A stretch of DNA of 64,000 nt from positions 19,887,346 through 19,951,345 of the forward strand of contig CM020618.1 in NCBI GenBank assembly GCA_009829735.1, given 5' to 3'. Under the pieces are notes generated by a model. It did no database searches. It worked only from the letters and a program-made list of their open reading frames with translations, and was not told where the DNA came from. This document shows positions 57,497 to 64,000 of the stretch, in pieces (the first letter of the stretch is position 1; each line of letters starts with the position of its first letter). The position numbers were made by a program, and so were the translations under genes. Origin of the DNA: Pyropia yezoensis (lineage: Eukaryota > Rhodophyta > Bangiophyceae > Bangiales > Bangiaceae).

Positions 57497-60400
57497 TCAT
57501 GCGGTCGATCCGCCGGCTGCTACCGGGTCGCCGCTCGCCACCGACCCCCCAGCCACCGACATCGCCGTCCCGTCTGCTCCCGTCCCGACCGAGTCGCTCG
57601 CCTCCCCTGGCTCTTGCCCCCGCCCACGCAGAAAAGCCGCATTGATGCGTTGCGCATGATCGAGGGACACGCCCCCGTAGCTCCGGATCGTAAGCTCCCA
57701 CCTGCAGCGCAAACGGTTCTCTGCCATCCTCTCCTTCAGTTCGGCACCCTGAACGCGCTTGTCGCAACGCTTCGGTTGTTGCCACCGAACTGGCATGTCA
57801 CCATTGTGGTTCTCCAACCAAGTGATCATGTCCTTAACGACAGGCCATTGCCGCAGATGCAGGGATCGCTCTGCACGACTTGCACGATCCGCCTCCCACT
57901 GAAAGCCCTGGTCCGTGAGCCACTGCTCCTCCGCCGGGTCACCAAGTCCACGCTGAAGCCGCACGTGGTGCAATCGGGTACGGGACGCCCCATGATGTTC
58001 AGCGACCCGCAGGTCCCCGTGTTCCTCCTTGCACGTCTCGAGCGCGGCGCGTTGCTTTCGCCACTCGCGAGTGTCCCTAACAATAGGGACAAGCGGGACA
58101 GCCGATAACGACGGCGTATTGTTGTTGAGTGCCGCCATGCCGTGTCCCTCCAGCAACCGGTAGACGGCTCGCTCCACCGCGGCCACCGCCATGCGAATGG
58201 GAATGTCCCCATCCGGGCCCGTGTAGTAGTAGACGATTGTCCGCCAAAAATCTTTTGGGTGTCGTCGATAGTGGATATCAAACGGGGGCGGGGTGTCTTG
58301 TGTATCAACAGCATCGTAGTGTACGTCGTCCCGGTTGTTGAAGGCACGCTGCACAGTCGTAAATGAAAAAGTATCCAGGCAGCTCCGCTTGCCGACGTAA
58401 ACCGCTTTGACGCACGTCTTGCAACGACCCTTGACATAGACGTAGACATAGACAAGCTTTCCTCTGCTCTCCTCCGACCGTACCTTTCTGGCTGCCGGGT
58501 CGGTGGCCACCGTTTGAGGATGTTGTGCGCCTTCGGCCGCCGCACGCGCGGCCTCTTCCAGAATCGTAGGCATCGCCCTCTTGAGCAGCCGCATCACCTT
58601 CCTCCACTTTCGTTTTTCGGACCGGGTTGCCCCGGGTGGGAAAGCGTGACACCCCGACCGATCCGCCTGGCCGTCGAGTGACACCCAAGGGGCTGTCCGT
58701 GGGTCATCACCCAAAGTGGCGAGCGCGTCAGATCGCATGGCAGTCGTCCTGGTGCGGAGCGGGACGCGCATCTCCCCGAACACACCGTCGTTCTTGCTGT
58801 ACCTCGAGAGGGGCAGGGTCAGTTGTCCACTGCGCCGGGCGCGCACGCAGCCACTTGATGGATTTGGTGGCTGTGCCTTGTCAACGTCCCCCGGGGCGCC
58901 ACTGCTGCTCCCGCCGTCGCCGTCGCCACTGTCGTCGTCGTCACTGTCAACGACGCTCCAGTCGACTCCCCGCCGCTGCAAAAGGTCTTCCTCACCCAAG
59001 CCTTCCATGTAGTCGTCGGCGCCACCAGCAACGACGTCTTCCTCCGCACAGGCAGCACCGCCAACGGGCGCGGAATTTCTCCCTGTCCCTGCTTCCCATA
59101 CAGCGGGGGAGACCTCTCGGGAGCCACGCCGGAGTCGTCGCTTGCGAGACCGCCTGACGGGGACGATTTCCTCACCCGACGAGTCTTCAGACATACGAGC
59201 CGACGACCAGCGCGAGGCAGACGTGGTCGGAGACCCCCCCACTGGGCGGGACGACGCGGGCGGTGAGGCGGAGGAGGTAGACGAATCACCAATCAGGATG
59301 ACGGGGGATGCCGGCACAGGGGCAGACGCGGCAGTCACCCGTGTCCCCGCAGTGTGTTCAATCGACGGTCGTCCGGCTCGTGGGCTGGTAGGCGGGTGTC
59401 CACCTGCGGTGGGCTCCACACGCATGACCGTCGTGTTGGCCTCGTGCTCGGCCAGCCATTCATTCATGGCCCGCTCCAGACGCGCTTCTGCCTCCTCGTC
59501 CACCCCACCACCCTCTTTGTCGTCGTCGGTCGGTGTGGCTGTGGCCAGCGGACGCGCTTCTGCGTCCGCGTCCACCCCAACACCCCCTTTGTCGTCGTCA
59601 GGGGTCGGCGTGGCACTGGCCACGGCGCCGCCAGCCGCCGCACCTCCCCGGCTGCTGCCCCCGGCCGCTGCAAGCACATTGTGCCGTTCGTCACGGCCGC
59701 CGCGCCCACTGGGGGAGCGCGTGCCTCTGCGCATAGTGCTTGCAGCAGGAGGCCGCACAGTAGGTGGGACACCTTCTGCGGTGCGACGGAAACGAGCCCC
59801 GTGGGCGCCCCTCCCCGCATTCCCCGCTGACCCCACCCAGCCTTGTGCGCCGGGGGGGGCAGCTGGGAACCTGGGTGGAAAGCCATAGTAGACACCCGGG
59901 CCAGGGGGAAGACCGCGTAAATCCGGAGGATAGTGCGGACCCAGGGGAGGGGCGTGGGTCCACGGTTGAAAGCCTTGAGGGGCAACGGGGAAGATCCCTG
60001 GCCCAGGAGGGAAGGCATGCGGCCCCGGCGCATGCGCGCCAGGAAGGACGCCATGCGGACCAAGAGGGAGGGTGTGCGTCCATGGTACGCCACCGTGATC
60101 TACTGGGCCACCGTGACCTACTGGGAAGCCGTACGGACCGCCGGAACCGTGTGGGAAGGCGTGTGGACCGCCGGGACCTTGTGGGAAGCCGTACGGACCG
60201 CCGGAACCATGTGGGAAGGCGTGTGGACCGCCGGGACCTTGTGGGAAGCCGTACGGACCGCCGGAACCATGTGGGAAGGCGTGTGGACCGCCGGGACCAT
60301 GTGGGAAGGCGTGTGGACCGCCGGGACCTTGTGGGCAGGCGTGTGGACCGCCGGGACCATGTGGGAAGGCGTGTGGACCGCCGGGACCTTGTGGGCAGGC

Positions 60401-60631
60401 GTGTGGACCGCCGGGACCTTGTGGGAAGGCGCGCGGCCCCGGCACAACGTTGTAATGACCAGCCGCTGGAGAGGCGTGAGGTCCCGGTGTGAAGCCATAC
60501 CCGCCATGTGGGAGGGCAGGCAGGCCAGTGGACACACCTGAATGACCAGAAGCAGGTAGAGTGTTGGCACCGCCAGAGGCACGACGGCTGCGCTTTCGTC
60601 CACCCTTCCGCAGTGACGTCGTATGAGGCAT
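57497..60631 (-). CDS. 1044-aa decapeptide-repeat protein, copy 2
   Basis: Predicted to encode the same protein as the unit 1 copy: basic N-terminus, eleven decapeptide repeats, acidic Ser/Asp-rich middle and the same C-terminal domain. I saw no disabling change. Retention of an intact 3.1-kb frame in both complete units fits either very recent duplication or ongoing homogenisation. Confidence 0.72.
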   Translation of the reverse strand: MPHTTSLRKGGRKRSRRASGGANTLPASGHSGVSTGLPALPHGGYGFTPGPHASPAAGHYNVVPGPRAFPQGPGGPHACPQGPGGPHAFPHGPGGPHACPQGPGGPHAFPHGPGGPHAFPHGSGGPYGFPQGPGGPHAFPHGSGGPYGFPQGPGGPHAFPHGSGGPYGFPVGHGGPVDHGGVPWTHTLPLGPHGVLPGAHAPGPHAFPPGPGIFPVAPQGFQPWTHAPPLGPHYPPDLRGLPPGPGVYYGFPPRFPAAPPGAQGWVGSAGNAGRGAHGARFRRTAEGVPPTVRPPAASTMRRGTRSPSGRGGRDERHNVLAAAGGSSRGGAAAGGAVASATPTPDDDKGGVGVDADAEARPLATATPTDDDKEGGGVDEEAEARLERAMNEWLAEHEANTTVMRVEPTAGGHPPTSPRAGRPSIEHTAGTRVTAASAPVPASPVILIGDSSTSSASPPASSRPVGGSPTTSASRWSSARMSEDSSGEEIVPVRRSRKRRLRRGSREVSPAVWEAGTGRNSAPVGGAACAEEDVVAGGADDYMEGLGEEDLLQRRGVDWSVVDSDDDDSGDGDGGSSSGAPGDVDKAQPPNPSSGCVRARRSGQLTLPLSRYSKNDGVFGEMRVPLRTRTTAMRSDALATLGDDPRTAPWVSLDGQADRSGCHAFPPGATRSEKRKWRKVMRLLKRAMPTILEEAARAAAEGAQHPQTVATDPAARKVRSEESRGKLVYVYVYVKGRCKTCVKAVYVGKRSCLDTFSFTTVQRAFNNRDDVHYDAVDTQDTPPPFDIHYRRHPKDFWRTIVYYYTGPDGDIPIRMAVAAVERAVYRLLEGHGMAALNNNTPSLSAVPLVPIVRDTREWRKQRAALETCKEEHGDLRVAEHHGASRTRLHHVRLQRGLGDPAEEQWLTDQGFQWEADRASRAERSLHLRQWPVVKDMITWLENHNGDMPVRWQQPKRCDKRVQGAELKERMAENRLRCRWELTIRSYGGVSLDHAQRINAAFLRGRGQEPGEASDSVGTGADGTAMSVAGGSVASGDPVAAGGSTA

Positions 60632-60986
60632 TATGACAGCCACACAGTCCGTCGGTATGTACCGGGGATGGCAGGTGTTACACCGCACAACACCTCGCAC
60701 TACCGACACAGATAGCGATCACCAGGCGGACAGGGACACACCGCACCTTCTCAGCACTCCAAGTGGGACCCAGTCGAGAGCGGGGGGAAAGGCAGACGAG
60801 GGGCAACCGGGCTACGCACAGAGCGTCACCGGTTGAAGGCCACCTCTAGCCTGCTTCTCCCAGCGCACGCCGGACCGGAGGACAGGCGGAGGAACCGGTG
60901 AGTGGCGGGGAGGGGGGGAGGAGAAGGGCGGAAGGGGGGGGGGGGGGGGGGGGGTGGTGGAAAAATAGACTCCCCCAGGCGGGCAG
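60632..60986. other. Upstream region of copy 2 of the decapeptide-repeat gene
   Basis: Equivalent to 50604-50960. The poly-G run here is 21 long and is preceded by GAA rather than GA. Confidence 0.5.
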
Positions 60987-61613
60987 GAGCTCACCGCACC
61001 GCACGGCACACCACACCACCGAGTCAGAGGGCGACCACGCCCAGGCGGGCAGAGGCACGCCGCACCACACGCCGCACGACACCACCGAGTCAGGAGCTCA
61101 CCGCACCGCACGGCACACCACACCACCGAGTCAGAGGGCGACCACGCCCAGGCGGGCAGAGGCACGCCGCACCACACGCCGCACGACACCACCGAGTCAG
61201 GAGCTCACCGCACCGCACGGCACACCACACCACCGAGTCAGAGGGCGACCACGCCCAGGCGGGCAGAGGCACGCCGCACCACACGCCGCACGACACCACC
61301 GAGTCAGGAGCTCACCGCACCGCACGGCACACCACACCACCGAGTCAGAGGGCGACCACGCCCAGGCGGGCAGAGGCACGCCGCACCACACGCCGCACGA
61401 CACCACCGAGTCAGGAGCTCACCGCACCGCACGGCACACCACACCACCAAGTCAGAGGGCGACGACGCCCAGGCGGGCAGGGGCACACCGCACCACCAAG
61501 TCAGAGGGCGACCACGCCCATGCGGGCACGGCACACCACACCACCAAGTCAGAGGGGGACCACGCCCAGGGGCACGGCACACCACACCACCAAGTCAGAG
61601 GGCGACCACGCCC
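60987..61613. repeat. 107-bp minisatellite, unit 2 (four full units plus tail)
   Basis: GAGCTCACC starts at 60987, 61094, 61201, 61308 and 61415, one 107-bp unit more than unit 1. The tail is the same. Confidence 0.95.
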
Positions 61614-62354
61614 ACGCCGGTCCATCCATGGCCAACGGGACCAAGGGTAGCTCATGGGGCGCCTGTGAAGCGCTGAATGTGGGCGGTGAATGGGCCGCCA
61701 TGCAATGGCTGCGAAAGCAGGAGATGGTGACGCCAAAGCACGCCCAGGCACCCACGCGGGCAGTTTCGGGACGGCGCACCGCACCCGTTCGCCCGTCCGC
61801 CCACCTACGTGCCCGTCGGCCTGCCTGCCCGCGTACCCGCCCGCCCACCCGCCCACCCTGCCAAGCACCCGCGGGCATCGACCGGCACACGGTACGAATA
61901 GGAAAGTACGGGGCCGGCCGAAACGTGATATGTTACGATATGCATATTGAGTCTGTGAGCACCTTCCAGGTGAGACGTATAGAGTAGCGTGGGGGTCGTG
62001 GCGAGTCTGTGCAAATCCTCGGGCGCCCACAGCCGGGAGATTGTGGTCTGTGAGGTTCGTCCGCGGAGAAATTAACAAGGCTCACGGACAAGGCCCTCGG
62101 ACAAGCTTTGCTTCTGCAGTGGAGCCCCGTATGTTACCGTACACCGTCCTGACAGACCGTTCCACAAACCACAACTTTTGGGCCGAAGCGGGCACCGCAA
62201 CGTGCGATCTGCACGCCCATACCCATACGTTATTGCCCGGTCCTGGCCCGTACCCACCAGTTAAGGCCCGGTCCTGCATGCCACATACCCACAAGTTACG
62301 GCGCTGTCCTGCCGCGCTGGGTCGTTCCTTGTCTCGAGACGAGCTCCTGGCGAT

Positions 62355-62367
<13 letters not shown>
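61614..62367. other. Spacer at the end of unit 2
   Basis: Matches 51481-52235; no gene supported. Ends in the poly-C junction with unit 3. Confidence 0.5.

Positions 62368-62385
<18 letters not shown>
62356..62385. other. Duplication junction 2/3 in a C30 tract
   Basis: After CTGGCGATA come 30 C residues, then GCAGTTGACGTG. Compared with junction 1/2, the TGTCCCTCCCCGCC segment has been lost into the C tract. Confidence 0.9.
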
Positions 62386-62386
<1 letters not shown>

Positions 62387-63210
62387 CAGTTGACGTGTTT
62401 ATCGGCCTCGGCGCGGCGCGGCCGCTGCCCGCCGCCTCGCCGCCCGCCGCCGCCACCGCCGCCATCCCCCCAACCGGGGATGGGGTGCAGCGGCCGCACC
62501 ACGTGGCGGGGGAGGCCGCCCTGCTGCGGCAGCTGGCCGCGTACGTGGCCGTCGGGGGCCCCCTGCGGGCGCCCCCAGTGTCCCACACCCCCAGGACGGT
62601 TGCCGGCGCGGCCGCCGACACGGTCAGCGGCGGCGTCGCAGGGACGTTGCCCGTGGCGCCCGCTGCCGCGGCCGACGCTGATGGCGGCACGGGGGGTGGT
62701 CGGGTAGGGAGGGCCCCCTGCCCGCCGCTGTTGACTGCGCTATTCGCCCCGCGGTTTGTCACCGCCCTGGCGTGCCGCGTGCCCGCCTACCTGCGCCTCG
62801 CCGCGGCGTCCTCGTCGGCAGCGGCAGCGGCGGCGGCGGCGGCAGCCGCCGCCGCCATCGACGCGACCGCGGAGGAGACCTGCAACGGCAACGGCACCAG
62901 CGGTGCCGCCACCGGTGTGCGGGCGTTGGGGGCAGTGACGGCGGTGGCTGCGGCGACGCCGCCGTCCCCGGCGGCGGCAACCGCTGCCGACGCGGCGGCC
63001 ATGGCCGTGGCGGCCGCTGCGGCAGCGGCGGCCGGCCTGCGCCTGTACACCACCCTGCTGGCCGCCGCCGCCGACGCGGCGCCGATGCTCGCCGCGGCAT
63101 CCCCGTGGGCGCCCACCCGCGACGGCATCCTGGTCGCCGCCGCGGGGGGGCTGGCCACGGCCGCCGCTGCCGCGGCCGATGGCGGTGGCTGCGGCGGCAG
63201 CGCCGGCGGC

Positions 63211-63242
<32 letters not shown>

Positions 63243-64000
63243 GCGGTCGGCGGTGGCCGCCTGGGGCGCCGCCGCCGCCGCGGCGGGCCACCCGGGGCTG
63301 GCCGCCGCCGCCGCCGACGCGGCGGTCGTGACGGCCGTGTTGGCCGCCACCGGCGGCGGCGGCGGCGGCGGCGGCAGTGGCGGCGGCGGCGGCGGCGGCT
63401 CTGCGGACGGCCTGGCCGTCGCCGCCGCTGCCGCGGTGCGGGCGTCGCTGGTGGGCGTGCCGGGGCGGCCGCCGCCGCGGCGGTGCCCCGGCGGGGGCGC
63501 GGCACCGCTGCCGGGGCTGTCCGCCTGGGCCCGCCCGCGGCTGTCGCCGCGTCCTCCCCCCGGGGGGGGGACGGGCGGGCAGCCACCGCCGCTGCCACCA
63601 CTGGCTGCCGTTGCCGTCGACGCTGCCGCCACCGCGGCGGCAGCGGGGGCAGGGGCGGGGGCGCCCCCGCCCCCGCCCCCCGCCACCCCTGGGGCTTTCC
63701 ACGCCGCCCGCCTGGGGGTGCTGCTCGGCCTGCTCGGCCCGGGCGCGGCGGGCCGCGCCGAGGCCGCCGCGTGGACGGCCGCCGCCGCGCGGGTCGTGTC
63801 GGGCGGCACCCCCGTGGGCGGCGGCGGCGGCGGTGGGGGGGGGGACGGCAGTGGGGGCGGCGGCCCCCGCCGCCGCCGCCGCCGCGGGCAGTCGCCGCGG
63901 ATATCCTTTGGGGGCCTCCCGCCGGTGCAGCCGCCGCCCCAGTGGGCGGCGGCGCCTGTCGCCACCGCCGCCGCCGCCGCCGCCGCTGTCGCCGCTGCCG
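62368..64000. repeat. Tandem segmental duplication, unit 3 (truncated by window end)
   Basis: Matches units 1 and 2 as far as the window goes. The TGTCCCTCCCC at the junction is replaced by poly-C, and the GTGTTTATCGGC variant is shared with unit 2. Confidence 0.95.
62386..64000 (+). pseudogene. 5'-truncated copy of the giant Ala-rich gene (unit 3, runs off the window)
   Basis: Same frame and sequence as unit 2, with G9 at the critical run, open to the window edge. It lacks the N-terminal part in the same way. Confidence 0.7.

Larger units (their letters stand above)
52236..62367. repeat. Tandem segmental duplication, unit 2 (10,132 bp)
   Basis: Same order as unit 1. The main length difference is one additional 107-bp minisatellite unit; others are single-base changes in C or G runs. 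Near the start it reads GTGTTTATCGGC where unit 1 reads GTATTTATCGCC. Confidence 0.95.

Noticed and set aside
1..64000. CRISPR arrays, bacterial operons, rRNA or tRNA genes
   Set aside because: Repeats found are tandem without unique spacers, gene organisation is eukaryotic, and I saw no rRNA-like sequence or credible tRNA cloverleaf.

Overview
The window is nuclear DNA from a eukaryote. It holds a recognisable ESCRT-II subunit gene (VPS36), two eukaryotic cut-and-paste transposons with intact ends, and intron-poor genes scattered in very GC-rich DNA full of long poly-C/poly-G tracts and minisatellites. Proteins are rich in Ala, Gly and Pro, and one carries repeated helicase-associated (HA) domains. 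Together this suggests a bangiophycean red alga (Porphyra/Pyropia-like). That is inference; nothing here fixes the species. Because GC is so high, long open frames occur by chance on both strands, so openness alone was not accepted as evidence for a gene.

Layout. 0-2.3 kb: the 3' exon of an HA-domain gene with a huge Gly/Pro-rich tail. 2.3-8.4 kb: mostly non-coding, with a 1.86-kb terminal-inverted-repeat (TIR) element. 8.4-9.3 kb: a membrane-anchored or secreted Cys-rich protein. 11.8-13.2 kb: VPS36 on the minus strand. 13.7-19.6 kb: an end-to-end PIF/Harbinger transposon (20-bp perfect TIRs, TTA target duplication) with a Myb-like gene, a HARBI1-type transposase broken by one stop codon, and a minisatellite between them. 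22.4-25.4 kb: a decayed transposase of a third kind. 26.1-28.6 kb: a pogo-like Tc1/mariner element with TIRs and a TA duplication; its transposase has two in-frame TAG codons. 28.6-38 kb: gene-poor DNA with two minisatellites, a 153-bp hairpin MITE, a foldback element and a decayed coding remnant.

38.2-64 kb is dominated by a roughly 10-kb tandem segmental duplication present in at least 2.2 copies (42213-52235, 52236-62367, 62368 to the window end). A giant Ala-rich gene begins in unique DNA at 38190, and the duplication breakpoint lies inside it. Copies 2 and 3 therefore carry only its C-terminal part, while the rest of each unit repeats whole: a small single-TM protein gene (minus), a roughly 1044-aa protein with decapeptide repeats (minus), a 107-bp minisatellite and a spacer. 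Breakpoints sit in poly-C tracts. Copies differ mostly in homopolymer lengths, which frameshift two genes in copy 1, and by one minisatellite unit.

Apart from the transposon pairs (Myb-like partner plus transposase), the genes show no functional linkage; this is a patchwork of single genes and mobile DNA. The most distinctive points are the nested, poly-C-bounded tandem amplification that makes 5'-truncated gene copies, and three transposase genes of different families all silenced by stop codons that fit C-to-T transitions.
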